A stretch of DNA of 64,000 nt, taken from positions 1 through 64,000 of the forward strand of contig CAKPCH010000006.1 of the NCBI GenBank assembly GCA_934141535.1, in the 5' to 3' direction. The DNA is from an uncultured Bacilli bacterium (GTDB taxonomy: Bacteria > Bacillota_I > Bacilli_A > RF39 > UBA660). Of the stretch, positions 36,018 to 45,891 are shown piece after piece. The notes beneath the pieces were generated by a model. It did no database searches and had not been told where the DNA came from. It saw nothing but the letters and a program-made list of their open reading frames with translations. Each line of letters opens with the position of its first letter. Position 1 is the stretch's first letter. The position numbers and the translations under genes were made by a program.

Positions 36018-36644
36018 CTATCTTAATGACTTTATAGCAGTCTCATAGTCTTGTTTAGTAATATAACTTCCAACAACACATATATCAGCATTATTTACTA
36101 ATTTAATAGTTTCATTGTTAATACCGCCATCTACTTCAATTAGGAAATTATAATTTCCTTTCTCTCTTAAAGTATATAATTGATTAACTTTATTTATACT
36201 ATTTTCTATAAATGTTTGTCCACCACGTCCTGGTTCAACACTCATAACAAGTACTAAATCTAAATAAGGTAAATAATCTATTATTTCTTTTACATCTGTT
36301 TTAGGTTTAATAGACATTCCTACTTTTATACCTAAATCTTTTATATATTTTATAACTCCACTAACTTCACTTACTGCTTCATAATGAAAAGTTAAAAATT
36401 CTGGATTAAGGTATGAAAACTCATCTATATATTTTTTAACATCACTAACCATTAAATGTATATCTTTAGGTTTAGTTACATAATGAGTTATATATTCAAA
36501 TTCTTGTGCGGTATATGTTTTATTTTCAACAAATATACCATCCATAACATCTAAATGTATATAATCAATATCTAAATTACTTAATTTATTAAGTTCATCT
36601 ACTATTGGACTTTTTATATCTAAGAAAGATGCTGCTATTTTCAT
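36018..36644 (-). CDS. rpe: Ribulose-phosphate 3-epimerase
   Basis: Interconverts ribulose-5-phosphate and xylulose-5-phosphate. The 208-aa TIM-barrel has IDYIHLDVMDGIFVEN, HLMVSDV, the catalytic VLVMSVEPGRGGQTFI and LIEVDGGIN motifs, with metal-binding His and Asp in place. It follows rsgA by two bases, the last gene of the conserved operon, as in Bacillus. Confidence 0.95.
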   Translation of the reverse strand: MKIAASFLDIKSPIVDELNKLSNLDIDYIHLDVMDGIFVENKTYTAQEFEYITHYVTKPKDIHLMVSDVKKYIDEFSYLNPEFLTFHYEAVSEVSGVIKYIKDLGIKVGMSIKPKTDVKEIIDYLPYLDLVLVMSVEPGRGGQTFIENSINKVNQLYTLREKGNYNFLIEVDGGINNETIKLVNNADICVVGSYITKQDYETAIKSLR

Positions 36645-36646
36645 AA

Positions 36647-37477
36647 TTACCTCTTCTCTATAAACTTAATATAATTATCATATCTACTTTTTAATATTAT
36701 ATTATTTTTAACTTTATCTTTTATAGCACAGTTTTTTTCATTAATATGCATACAATCACTATATTCACAATTTTCTTTATATTTATTAAATTCTATAAAA
36801 TTATCTCTTATATCTTCTTTTTTCATGTTATTTAGTGTTATAGCACTAAATCCTGGTGTATCGGCTATAAGTCCACCTAATACATTTATAAGTTCTGTAT
36901 GTCTTGTTGTATGTTTTCCACGTCCAAGAGCATATGATACTTCTCCTGTTTCTAAATTTAAACTATTATCTAATCTATTTAATAAAGAACTTTTTCCAGC
37001 ACCACTTTGTCCGGCAAATACTGTTATTTTATCTTTAAATATATCTTTTAGTTTATCACTAGTATTATCATATACTTCATAACCAATGCTCATATAATAG
37101 TCTTTTACTTTATTTATTTCTTCTAATTCTTCTTCATTTAATAAATCTAATTTTGTAAAACATATAATTGGTTTTATATTGTTATATTCTATAATAGTTA
37201 AAAGTTTATCTAATAAATTTGATGAATAATCAGGTATTTTTACACTTGTTACTATTATTGCTTGATCTATATTAGCAACACTAGGTCTTTCTAATTCATT
37301 CTTTCTAGGTAATATATTTAATATATATTTATCTTGTTCATTTATTTCTACATTATCACCTACAAGTGGTGTTATACCTAATTTTCTAAATTTACCACGT
37401 GCTTTACAAATATATAGTTTATTATCACTAATAACAGTATAATCATTACTTATTTGTTTAATTATTTTTCCTACCAT
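36647..37477 (-). CDS. rsgA: Ribosome small-subunit GTPase RsgA (YloQ/CpgA)
   Basis: A circularly permuted GTPase that assists late maturation of the 30S subunit. Of 276 aa, the N-terminus is an OB fold (RGKFRKLGITPLVGD). The GTPase motifs come in permuted order: TKLD (G4), then GQSGAGKSSLLNRL (G1), then DTPGF (G3). A C-terminal zinc knuckle follows (CEYSDCMHINEKNC). Start ATG 37477 lies one base after the prkC stop, with GAGGAT upstream; the frame continues further up into prkC without a site. Confidence 0.95.
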   Translation of the reverse strand: MVGKIIKQISNDYTVISDNKLYICKARGKFRKLGITPLVGDNVEINEQDKYILNILPRKNELERPSVANIDQAIIVTSVKIPDYSSNLLDKLLTIIEYNNIKPIICFTKLDLLNEEELEEINKVKDYYMSIGYEVYDNTSDKLKDIFKDKITVFAGQSGAGKSSLLNRLDNSLNLETGEVSYALGRGKHTTRHTELINVLGGLIADTPGFSAITLNNMKKEDIRDNFIEFNKYKENCEYSDCMHINEKNCAIKDKVKNNIILKSRYDNYIKFIEKR

Positions 37478-37478
37478 C

Positions 37479-39221
37479 TTATCCTCTTGCTTTATTATCA
37501 GTATTTTGTGATGTATTATCCTTAGTATCATCAGTTTTTGTTTCTTCTTTTTTTGAATTAGTTGCTATAGTAATTGTAATTGAAGTACCTATTTTAACTT
37601 CATCACCAGCACCACGAGACTGTAATATTATAGCGCCCTGCTTATAGTTATTATCAACTTCTTCTCTAAAGTTACATACTATTTTATTATCATCACAGAA
37701 TTGTTGAATTAAATCTTTAGTATATGTACCATCAGTAAAATCAGGATATACTACTACTAATGTAGCATATGTAAGTTCTATTACATCATTATCTTTTTGA
37801 AGTCTTTTACCTTTTTCTACACTTTGACTAATTATTTCATTTTCTTCATATTCATCATCTTCAGTAACTTTTGAAGGAGTTGTAATAACTCTAATACCTT
37901 CTTTTTCTAATTCGGCTTTTACTACTTCTAATTGTTTTCCTTTATAATCATCTACTACTATTGTATTTTCAAATGAAGTTACTTTAAGTGTCACAATATT
38001 TCCTTCTTTTACTTTTGATAAAGATTTAGGATTAACTGATGTTACTACATCTTCATCTAACTCGCTATCATATACATATTTAACAGAACAAACTAATCCT
38101 TTTTTAGTAATTTTTTTACATGCTTCTTTTTCACTTAGTCCTATTAAATCATTTGGAACTTCTACCTCTTTACTACCATTTAAACTAAATATAAGAATAA
38201 ATGCTAAACCTATAAAAACTATAGCAACACAAGAAATACCTGCTACTTTTAAAGCAACATTTATTTTTTTATCTTCTTTTTCTTCTTGTATACTATCTTT
38301 ATTTTTTATTTCCCTAGATTCTAATTTAGTTATAGTTTTATCTTCATCAGTATTATGTTCAGGATATTTATAAACTAATCTTGGTTCTTTTAATCTATCT
38401 TCAAAAAGACAAGTTCTAAGATCTTCATACATATCATTTACTGAATCATATCTATTTTTAGGATTTTTAGCACATGCTTTTAATATTATATTTTCTACAC
38501 TTTGTGGAATAGATGGATTAATAGCACATACACTAGGTATTGGATCTTTCATATGTTTTATAGCTATTTCAACAGCATTATCTCCTTTAAATGGTACTTT
38601 ACCTGTTAATAGTTCAAACATTAATATACCAAGTGAATATATATCACTTTTTATAGTAGAGCCTGCTCCACTTGCTTGTTCTGGTGGAAGATAATGAACT
38701 GAACCCATAACACTATTTGTTTGAGTTAATTCATTACTATTAAGTGCCATAGCTATACCAAAATCAGTTATTTTAACTCTTCCATCTTCAAGTATTAATA
38801 CATTTTGAGGTTTAATATCTCTATGTATTATGTATGAATCATGAGCACATGCAATACCACTTGCAAGCTGTAGCATAATATCTATAGCTTCTGTTAAGTT
38901 AAGAGCACCTCTTTTTTTTATTAAACTCTTTAATGTTTTTCCATTTACATATTCCATTACAATGAAATATTTACCATTATCTTCTCCTACATCATACATT
39001 TCTACTATATTAGGATGTCTAAGTGAACTAGCAGAATTTGCTTCTCTTTGAAACCTTCTTACGAATTTTTCATCATCTGCCAAATCTCCTCTTAATACTT
39101 TAACAGCTACTTCACGTTCTAGTATAGTATCCCAAGCTAAATATACATTAGCCATTCCACCTTCACCAATAGCTTTTATAACTTTATAACGATTATCAAT
39201 TAGTTCCCCTTTATTAATCAT
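37479..39221 (-). CDS. prkC: PASTA-domain serine/threonine kinase (PrkC/Stk1)
   Basis: A 580-aa membrane kinase sensing peptidoglycan fragments. Kinase motifs: GEGGMANVYLAWD (glycine loop), AVKVL, HRDIKPQNVLI and TDFGIA. A membrane helix lies near residues 325-348. Three PASTA-like repeats follow, beginning near VEVPNDLIG, VVDDYKGKQ and VVYPDFTDG, fewer and shorter than the three to four of Bacillus type kinases but comparable. It overlaps prpC, its cognate phosphatase, by eight bases. AAGGAGG precedes the ATG. Confidence 0.95.
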   Translation of the reverse strand: MINKGELIDNRYKVIKAIGEGGMANVYLAWDTILEREVAVKVLRGDLADDEKFVRRFQREANSASSLRHPNIVEMYDVGEDNGKYFIVMEYVNGKTLKSLIKKRGALNLTEAIDIMLQLASGIACAHDSYIIHRDIKPQNVLILEDGRVKITDFGIAMALNSNELTQTNSVMGSVHYLPPEQASGAGSTIKSDIYSLGILMFELLTGKVPFKGDNAVEIAIKHMKDPIPSVCAINPSIPQSVENIILKACAKNPKNRYDSVNDMYEDLRTCLFEDRLKEPRLVYKYPEHNTDEDKTITKLESREIKNKDSIQEEKEDKKINVALKVAGISCVAIVFIGLAFILIFSLNGSKEVEVPNDLIGLSEKEACKKITKKGLVCSVKYVYDSELDEDVVTSVNPKSLSKVKEGNIVTLKVTSFENTIVVDDYKGKQLEVVKAELEKEGIRVITTPSKVTEDDEYEENEIISQSVEKGKRLQKDNDVIELTYATLVVVYPDFTDGTYTKDLIQQFCDDNKIVCNFREEVDNNYKQGAIILQSRGAGDEVKIGTSITITIATNSKKEETKTDDTKDNTSQNTDNKARG

Positions 39222-39954
39222 GATTATCCTCCTTCAATAAACATGCAATAGAAATATTATCATTGCCTCCACGATTGTTAGCTTTAAAAACTAATTTTTC
39301 TAACTTTTCTTCTAATGATATATCTTCACTTAAAACACGAGCTATTTGTGTATCATCTAGCATATTAGTAAGTCCATCACTACATAAGAAAATACCATCT
39401 ATATTAAGTTCTACATTAAATATATCCATCTCTACATTAGTACTACTACCAAGAGCTTTCATAAGTACATTTTTCTTTGGATGATTACGTGCCTCTTCTT
39501 CTGTTAATTCACCACTCTTAAGAAGTAAATTTACTAAAGTATGATCAACTGTTATTTTATGCATCTTTTTATTTTTATAAATATATCCAGATGAATCTCC
39601 TATATTTCCTATAAGTAAGAAAGAAGGAGTTAGGATTGATAATACTATAGTAGTACCCATACCTTGACTTTCAGGATGATCTTTAACATACTTAAATATC
39701 TCCATATTTGCTTCACTAACAGTACTTTGTATCCAATTAATAGCATCCTCTTTATTTCCTACACTACTAATATTTTTAAATCTATCACAAATTAAAGAAA
39801 GAGCGATTGATGAGGCAACTTCTCCATTTTTATGTCCACCCATACCATCTGCTACTATTAGTAATAATTCATTTGTTTGATTAGCTACTATAGATACACT
39901 ATCTTCATTACGTTCTCTTACTTTACCTTTATCAGTTATATAACAATATTGCAT
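39214..39954 (-). CDS. prpC: PP2C-type protein phosphatase PrpC
   Basis: Dephosphorylates PrkC and its targets. The 246-aa protein has the PPM metal motifs: RERNEDSVSI, LLIVADGMGGHKNGEVAS, GNIGDSSGYIY, LCSDGLTNML and GGNDNISI. Start ATG 39954 follows GGAGG inside the end of rlmN and gives the family N-terminus MQYCYITDKGKVRERNEDS; a longer frame lies within rlmN. Confidence 0.95.
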   Translation of the reverse strand: MQYCYITDKGKVRERNEDSVSIVANQTNELLLIVADGMGGHKNGEVASSIALSLICDRFKNISSVGNKEDAINWIQSTVSEANMEIFKYVKDHPESQGMGTTIVLSILTPSFLLIGNIGDSSGYIYKNKKMHKITVDHTLVNLLLKSGELTEEEARNHPKKNVLMKALGSSTNVEMDIFNVELNIDGIFLCSDGLTNMLDDTQIARVLSEDISLEEKLEKLVFKANNRGGNDNISIACLLKEDNHD

Positions 39955-39955
39955 A

Positions 39956-40978
39956 TTATACCTCCTCATAATGTGAACGGAGTTGTCCACAAGCACCATT
40001 TACTTTACTACCAAATTCACGTCTTATAGTAACTCCTATATTATTTTTCTTCAATGTATCATAAAATTCAATAATTTTTTCTTGACTACTCTTTTTATAT
40101 TCTATATGACTAGTTTCATTATATGGAATTAAATTTACATAACAATTCATTCCACGTAATAAGTTAGAAAGATTTATAGCACACTCTTTTGTATCATTAA
40201 TATTATCTAGCATAATATATTCAAAAGTTACTCTTCTATTTGTTTTATTAATATATTCTTTTACAGCACTTATTACTTCTTCTATAGGATAAGCCTTATT
40301 AATATTCATTATTTTATTTCTTACTTCATTATTTGGAGCATGAAGACTTATTGCTAAATTTACTTGTTTATCATAATTAGCAAACTCTTTTATTTTAGGA
40401 ACTATACCACATGTAGAAACTGTTATATGTCTAGATCCTATATCAATGCCTTTATTACAATTAACTATATCTATAAATTTTATTACATTATCATAATTAT
40501 CAAAAGGTTCACCAATTCCCATTAAAACTATGTGAGAAATTCTTTGTTTTATTTCTTCTTCTACCATTAATATTTGTAAAACCATTTCATGAACTTCTAG
40601 ATTTCTTCTTTTTTTAAGTCTTCCACTTTCACAAAATTTACATCCCATATTACATCCTACTTGAGTAGAGATACAAATACTTGTCCCATAATCATGATAC
40701 ATAAGAACTGCCTCTACGTGCTCATTATCTTCTAATTTAAATAAAAATTTAGCAACGTCCTTATCTTCTTGTTTCTTGACTATTTCAAGTCTATCAAACC
40801 TAAAGTTTTCTTTCATAAGTTTTATTGTATCTTTAGATACGTTTCTCATATCATCAAAATTAGTAATTCTTTTTTTATAAACCCAATCAAATACCTGAGT
40901 TGCTTTAAATTTTTTATCATTAATAGATTCAAAGTAATTTTCTAATTCTTTTAACGTTATATCATAAATATTTTTCAT
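39956..40978 (-). CDS. rlmN: Dual-specificity 23S rRNA/tRNA adenine-C2 methyltransferase RlmN
   Basis: A radical-SAM methylase that modifies A2503 of 23S rRNA and A37 of some tRNAs. 340 aa; the cluster motif is QVGCNMGCKFCESG (Cys 109, 113, 116) and the catalytic C-terminal Cys is in VNGACGQL. Close relative Cfr makes an 8-methyl product; the operon context here with prpC and prkC favours RlmN. AAGGTG precedes the ATG. Confidence 0.94.
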   Translation of the reverse strand: MKNIYDITLKELENYFESINDKKFKATQVFDWVYKKRITNFDDMRNVSKDTIKLMKENFRFDRLEIVKKQEDKDVAKFLFKLEDNEHVEAVLMYHDYGTSICISTQVGCNMGCKFCESGRLKKRRNLEVHEMVLQILMVEEEIKQRISHIVLMGIGEPFDNYDNVIKFIDIVNCNKGIDIGSRHITVSTCGIVPKIKEFANYDKQVNLAISLHAPNNEVRNKIMNINKAYPIEEVISAVKEYINKTNRRVTFEYIMLDNINDTKECAINLSNLLRGMNCYVNLIPYNETSHIEYKKSSQEKIIEFYDTLKKNNIGVTIRREFGSKVNGACGQLRSHYEEV

Positions 40979-41049
40979 AATCTACACCTTTAATAATTAT
41001 ATCAAATATTTGTAAAAAATAATAGACAATTTTAAGCATTTGAAATATA

Positions 41050-41082
41050 AAAAAACACATTCTTTAATTTGAATGTGTTTTA
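41050..41082 (-). terminator. Terminator of the zinc-ribbon membrane gene
   Basis: AAAACACATTC and GAATGTGTTTT form an 11-bp stem on the minus strand followed by T. Confidence 0.85.
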
Positions 41083-41085
41083 AAA

Positions 41086-41808
41086 TTATAATTGTTTACC
41101 ACAGTTCGTACAGAATCTAGCATTCTCTAAAATGGGTGCTCCACAATTTGTACAAAACATAGGACGTTGAACTTGTGGTTCTTGATTGCTTTGTACTGGT
41201 TGTTGAGTTCCTAAAGTAGGAATAGGTGCTTGTTCTACAGCAGCAACTGTATTCATATTATAATTATTAGTTGGTTGAACTTGTACTTCAGGTTGTACTG
41301 GTACTTGTGACATTGTTGGTTGAACGGGTTGAATTGGTTGAACAAATCCTGTTTGTGGTCCTACATTTGGACTAGTTGGTTCATTTACTTCTCTATTTTG
41401 TGTATCATTACCTTCATAAACTGCATCATCTGAAAAAGCTAAGATTGCTCTAAATATTGGAGATAAAAGTGTTAAACCTACACCAAATCCTGTTGATTTG
41501 CCAAATTTTTTAGCTAATTCTATATTAATTTTAAATACTGCATATATATTAGCAAATGGTAAAAATAGTAAAGCAATATACCACATTGGTAATTCTACTA
41601 TTTCTAATTCTATAATAACATTATAAATAGGTACTATTGATTCCCAACCTTTTTTACCTGCTTTCTTAAAAATCTTCCAATTACAAACTATTGTAAAAAC
41701 TGAAATAGCCATTGAAATTACCCAAGTAAAAGCCCCTACACCAGCAAGTATTGAAGCACTTTTTACACTGTCATAACCATAATCCCCATAATAACTATAA
41801 TCGTACAT
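41086..41808 (-). CDS. DUF5684-like membrane protein with C-terminal zinc ribbon
   Basis: A 240-aa protein. The N-terminal half has three to four membrane helices with KKAGKKGWESIVPIYNVI and the helix following it, a pattern of DUF5684. A long P/Q-rich linker (about residues 145-215) leads to a C-terminal zinc ribbon, CTNCGAPILENARFCTNCGK. Function unknown; such proteins may handle signal peptidase or envelope processes. AGGAGTG precedes the ATG. Monocistronic. Confidence 0.75.
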   Translation of the reverse strand: MYDYSYYGDYGYDSVKSASILAGVGAFTWVISMAISVFTIVCNWKIFKKAGKKGWESIVPIYNVIIELEIVELPMWYIALLFLPFANIYAVFKINIELAKKFGKSTGFGVGLTLLSPIFRAILAFSDDAVYEGNDTQNREVNEPTSPNVGPQTGFVQPIQPVQPTMSQVPVQPEVQVQPTNNYNMNTVAAVEQAPIPTLGTQQPVQSNQEPQVQRPMFCTNCGAPILENARFCTNCGKQL

Positions 41809-41885
41809 ATTATCACTCCTTCTAGTATATATACATTATACAATATTTTACAAAACTTTACAATAAATAATATATTTTAGAATAA

Positions 41886-42719
41886 CTAAAGTCTTCTTCC
41901 TCCACCGCCATGGAATGTACCACTACTTCCTCTACTTATACTTGATCCACCTGAACTAGATGAGCTAGAACCACTTGATTCATTAATTCTAACAGAAGTA
42001 GTATGTGTTGTTATAAATCTATCATTTCTATTACTTATAACTAAACTATTCTTTTTTAAATATACATTAGCACTTATAGCTTTTTTTACCATTTTATTCT
42101 TATTTATTAATATTAAAATAACTATTATAGATATAACAAGCGATATAATAATAGGTACTAGTAAATCACTAAATGTAAATTTTTTACTACTTAAAAGTTC
42201 TCCATCTTCACCAATATATGTACCTTTATTTGAATCAGCAACACCTAATGAAGCATAAGTTTTAGAATCACTAATAAATGAATTAAAAGCACTATAATAA
42301 CTATCATAAATAGTATCAGCTATATTATCAAGCATATTATTTATTCTAATATCATCATAAACTCTTATAGCTTCTCCAGTAGTAAGAATATATATATCCT
42401 TATAACCAAAAGTAAAATCTATAACAAATAAAATACCATCTTTATTAGTCCCTAAACCAAAATTATTATAATCATAAAAATCCTCAGCATATGCTTTAGT
42501 AGTACTTTTCGTATGATATTTAACAGTTACTAAAACCATATCCATGTTATATGTGCTAATAAATTGATCTGCTTCCTCTTTTAAAGAATTTTCCTCTTCT
42601 TCTGTTAATACTTGAGCATAATCATATACATGTCTTGTAGTATCAAGTTCTACAGCACTTATCTTATTTATTCCTATAAACATTAAAACAATTAAAAATA
42701 TAAATCTTATTTTTCTCAT
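41886..42719 (-). CDS. TPM-domain membrane protein (YgcG-like)
   Basis: A 277-aa protein with a signal peptide (residues 1-22) followed by a TPM domain that starts RHVYDYAQVLTEEEE and continues to about residue 160. One membrane helix lies near residues 185-205, and a glycine/serine-rich tail ends it (SGSSSSSSGGSS). YgcG-like proteins are linked to membrane or photosystem maintenance in other bacteria, but the role is unknown here. It overlaps the zinc-ribbon gene upstream by four bases, suggesting a two-gene unit. Confidence 0.85.
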   Translation of the reverse strand: MRKIRFIFLIVLMFIGINKISAVELDTTRHVYDYAQVLTEEEENSLKEEADQFISTYNMDMVLVTVKYHTKSTTKAYAEDFYDYNNFGLGTNKDGILFVIDFTFGYKDIYILTTGEAIRVYDDIRINNMLDNIADTIYDSYYSAFNSFISDSKTYASLGVADSNKGTYIGEDGELLSSKKFTFSDLLVPIIISLVISIIVILILINKNKMVKKAISANVYLKKNSLVISNRNDRFITTHTTSVRINESSGSSSSSSGGSSISRGSSGTFHGGGGRRL

Positions 42720-43753
42720 GACATCACCACTAAATTAATTCCTGTTATAATTAAAGTTAGTAAAATAAACATAATTACAAAAATTAATACTGCTTTCTTT
42801 TTATCTATAGGAATATTACCTAATAATTTACCAGTTTGACCATTCATAGCAAACGTATATATTTTATCTTTATACTTTATATTTAACATCCAAACAGGTA
42901 AAAGTACATAATTACAATTTGTCTTTTTTAATGTTATATCATTTTTTACAGGAACTACTGTATTATACCCAACTATATCATTATTTAATTGTTCAATAAA
43001 TGAATTTTTAGCACGCTTTTCTGCTTCAGTTTCTGCTTCATTTTCATTTACATCATACTTTTCAGATAAGAAGCCTGATAAATATGAAAGATTAAAATCT
43101 TTTAAATCTTTATAATCAAAAGGTTCTATAGAATTCATTATATCATTTTCAAATCTTTTAGATCCATCTACTGGTATTCTTTCAAAAGACATACTACCAG
43201 TACGGGTTGCTAAAAAAGTATCTGTTTTAGTATAACTATAATTACCACTTCTCCAAGTAGTAATTTTCTTACAATCTGCTTCTATTGTACCTGCACTATC
43301 ATAATCATATAACCAAAAAGGAATATATATACCACTCATTTCATTAATATTTTTAGTATTATTAAATTCTTTTGGCATTAATATTTTACCTTTTCCAAGT
43401 TTTTTAAAAGCTTCAATAGCATCTTCTTTAGTATATTTAAAAGGTATTAAATATTTAGGAGAAAATTCACCTTGAAGTTTATTTTTTAATATTGCAGTAT
43501 TCTTACAATATATACATGATGTTGTACTTACATTTGGAGACGCTACTATTAAAGCACCACAATTGTTACATACATATTCATTTAAACTATCTATAGATTC
43601 ATCTATTACTTTTTTACTTTTTTTATTATAAGCATCTATTTCTTCTAAATTAAATTCTCCCCTACAATATTCACAAACCCAACTTTGTGTATGAGGATTA
43701 AATTTTAATACTGAATCACAATTTGGACACTTATGATCTATTGCACTATTCAT
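42716..43753 (-). CDS. TFIIB-type zinc-ribbon membrane protein
   Basis: A 345-aa protein with two N-terminal zinc ribbons, HKCPNCDSVLKFN...CEYCRGEF and CNNCGALIVASP...CIYCKN. A soluble domain with the segment YIPFWLYDYDSAGTIE follows, and one membrane helix is near the C-terminus (residues 318-340). Homologues are often mis-annotated as PriA-like because of the zinc fingers. Encoded with the TPM protein, it may act with it at the membrane. Confidence 0.75.
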   Translation of the reverse strand: MNSAIDHKCPNCDSVLKFNPHTQSWVCEYCRGEFNLEEIDAYNKKSKKVIDESIDSLNEYVCNNCGALIVASPNVSTTSCIYCKNTAILKNKLQGEFSPKYLIPFKYTKEDAIEAFKKLGKGKILMPKEFNNTKNINEMSGIYIPFWLYDYDSAGTIEADCKKITTWRSGNYSYTKTDTFLATRTGSMSFERIPVDGSKRFENDIMNSIEPFDYKDLKDFNLSYLSGFLSEKYDVNENEAETEAEKRAKNSFIEQLNNDIVGYNTVVPVKNDITLKKTNCNYVLLPVWMLNIKYKDKIYTFAMNGQTGKLLGNIPIDKKKAVLIFVIMFILLTLIITGINLVVMS

Positions 43754-43785
43754 CTTACCACCTACTCTATTAAGAGTATACCATA

Positions 43786-43818
43786 AAAAAAGACAAGTAT
43801 CACTACTTTTGTCTTCTT
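43786..43818 (-). terminator. Terminator of the hydrolase-yutD operon
   Basis: AAGACAAAAGTA and TACTTGTCTT pair on the minus strand, with one bulge, followed by seven T. Confidence 0.75.
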
Positions 43819-43822
43819 TTTA

Positions 43823-44104
43823 TTATTTTTTTTCTTTTATCTTTTCTAATACAAAGTACTTACACTCATAACTACATAAATCTTTTATATAATTATCTTT
43901 AAATTTTATATCATTAATTTTATTACACATTTTATTTAATTTAGTACAGAAACCTTTTAATCTTAATTTACCATAAGACCAATCACCTATTATATAATCA
44001 TAATCATTAAAATAGTCTGTATATTTTTCTTTAACTGATTCTAAATCAAATCCATCTTTGTAATTTTCTATTAAATTATATTTATTATTTTCTATTTCTA
44101 TCAT
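43823..44104 (-). CDS. yutD: YutD family protein
   Basis: A 93-aa protein matching Bacillus YutD (DUF1027) in its first half: YNLIENYKDGFDLE, then YFNDYDYIIGDWSYGKLRLKG. The C-terminal half adds four Cys (MCNK, LCSYECKYF) that could bind a metal. Function unknown, though YutD-like genes are widely conserved in Bacilli. It overlaps the putative glycoside hydrolase by four bases. Confidence 0.85.
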   Translation of the reverse strand: MIEIENNKYNLIENYKDGFDLESVKEKYTDYFNDYDYIIGDWSYGKLRLKGFCTKLNKMCNKINDIKFKDNYIKDLCSYECKYFVLEKIKEKK

Positions 44105-45786
44105 TTGTACACCTTCTTAAATGCATAACTAACTTCTTTATATTTACTTAAACTTGATGATGAATTCCAAGTTATAAATCCACCTGTCAAACCATTATCA
44201 TAGAGTGCTTGTATTTGTTCAGATATCTTATCTGCATCATAAACTATATATGGTGCTCTTATAGTGTTATAAGTTTGAATCCAAGTTCTTACAACTGCTG
44301 GAGTTGGTATAATACTTTGCTTTTCACTTACTGTTTTACCCCAAGCACTTAATAATTTATAAGGAACAGTCCAAACAACTTCACTTATACCATATTCATG
44401 TGCATTAAAATGATCAGGATAAGGCATTCCACTTATAGCATCACAAACATTTGATATAGCTGGCCAAAATTGACCGTATGCTGTAACATAATTAGAAGCA
44501 CTCTCTCCAAAAACATCTATTGATACATACGCTCCAACACTATGTATTTCATCAGCAGCATACATAATAAAGCTTTGTATAGCCTCTGCTTTTTCTTCAC
44601 CATAAATATTATTAAAATTAATAGTACCATTCTTTTCTAAAGAACCTGTTCTATCTGGAAATCTAACATAATCAAACTGTATTTCATTAAATCCCATCTC
44701 TTTTACAGCTTCTTTAGCAAGTTCTACATTAAATTCCCAAACACCCCTATTGTAAGCACTTGGCCAATATGAACCATTATGATTAAAAGGTTTACCATTA
44801 CTACTTAATATAGCTGCTTCATTATGATCCATAACATAATAAGAATCCTTAAAAGTAGTTATTCTACCTATCAAATAAAGACCTTTATCTTTTGCTTTCT
44901 TTACATAACTTTTATAATCTTCAAATGTATTAAAAGCTGCATTATAATTAGTCATAGAATATTCTTTCATAACAGGAGAATTATATGCTGGAGTAGTATT
45001 ATCTTTAATATCAATTACTAAAGCATTAATATTATTATTAATAGCAAAATCTATATACGAATCAATATCTTTAACAGCACCCGCATTTATATATAAAGTC
45101 CTAGCCTCATCAGGCATAACATTATCTTTAAATTTAGGTTTATCAAATGGATAATAATCTAAGTTAACAGCATCTCCTCCACCTATATTACCCATCTTTT
45201 CCATATATTCCTGTATGTTATTTTCACTATATACTTTTATAGCTTCTTCTTTAGTACTAACTAAATATTTAGAATAAACATAACCTTCTTTATCATTATA
45301 TTTAATCTTATATCTATTAACACTCCCATCATCCTTCAAATAATCAAAACCTAATATATCTACTTTTTCACCTTTTTTTACAAAAGACTCAATTTTAGAT
45401 GAAGATGCTTCTTTATATATAGTTGAACTAGTTCTTACAAACAATTCTTTTTCTTTAATAATATCACTCTCATTATCAGTTAGATTATATTCATTTATAT
45501 AGTAAATATTATTATTATATTTTATTTTTTTATAAGTGGTATCATTATCTTTTAATGTTTTATTATATACGTCAACCTTTTTACCACGAACAATACTTTC
45601 TACTTCTTTTAATTCTTCATCATAAAGTTTTACCTCTTTAACTTCACTTGATATATAATTAACAATTGTCTTTGTTGGAGTTGATTTATTATTTATAGTA
45701 AGCACTAATAACAACGTAATTATCAAAATTAAAATGAGTAAAAAAATTATACCCTTTTTATTTAATTTCCTACCCCTTTTCTTCAT
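44101..45786 (-). CDS. Putative glycoside hydrolase (DUF4015) with SH3-like N-terminal domain
   Basis: A 561-aa exported protein. A signal anchor (residues 11-32) is followed by two SH3-like modules (about residues 40-190), then a TIM-barrel-like DUF4015 domain from about residue 215: VDIDSYIDFAINNNINAL-type start, LVIDIKDN, FNEIQFDYVRFPDR and YVSIDVFGE motifs, near GH13-like enzymes. It likely acts on envelope polysaccharide. ATG 45786 with GGTGAT upstream is preferred over a longer frame. Confidence 0.8.
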   Translation of the reverse strand: MKKRGRKLNKKGIIFLLILILIITLLLVLTINNKSTPTKTIVNYISSEVKEVKLYDEELKEVESIVRGKKVDVYNKTLKDNDTTYKKIKYNNNIYYINEYNLTDNESDIIKEKELFVRTSSTIYKEASSSKIESFVKKGEKVDILGFDYLKDDGSVNRYKIKYNDKEGYVYSKYLVSTKEEAIKVYSENNIQEYMEKMGNIGGGDAVNLDYYPFDKPKFKDNVMPDEARTLYINAGAVKDIDSYIDFAINNNINALVIDIKDNTTPAYNSPVMKEYSMTNYNAAFNTFEDYKSYVKKAKDKGLYLIGRITTFKDSYYVMDHNEAAILSSNGKPFNHNGSYWPSAYNRGVWEFNVELAKEAVKEMGFNEIQFDYVRFPDRTGSLEKNGTINFNNIYGEEKAEAIQSFIMYAADEIHSVGAYVSIDVFGESASNYVTAYGQFWPAISNVCDAISGMPYPDHFNAHEYGISEVVWTVPYKLLSAWGKTVSEKQSIIPTPAVVRTWIQTYNTIRAPYIVYDADKISEQIQALYDNGLTGGFITWNSSSSLSKYKEVSYAFKKVYK

Positions 45787-45869
45787 AACATCACCAATTA
45801 TAGTATAACACAAATTTATCTTTTTTTACATATTATTATTTTAAATGATTAATAATTAGAAAAATTTGC

Positions 45870-45875
45870 TATAAT
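45870..45875 (+). promoter_or_regulatory. -10 box of the sortase gene
   Basis: TATAAT at 45870-45875, 16 bases before the ATG; a -35 element is not clear. Confidence 0.4.
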
Positions 45876-45891
45876 AATTGTGGTGATATAA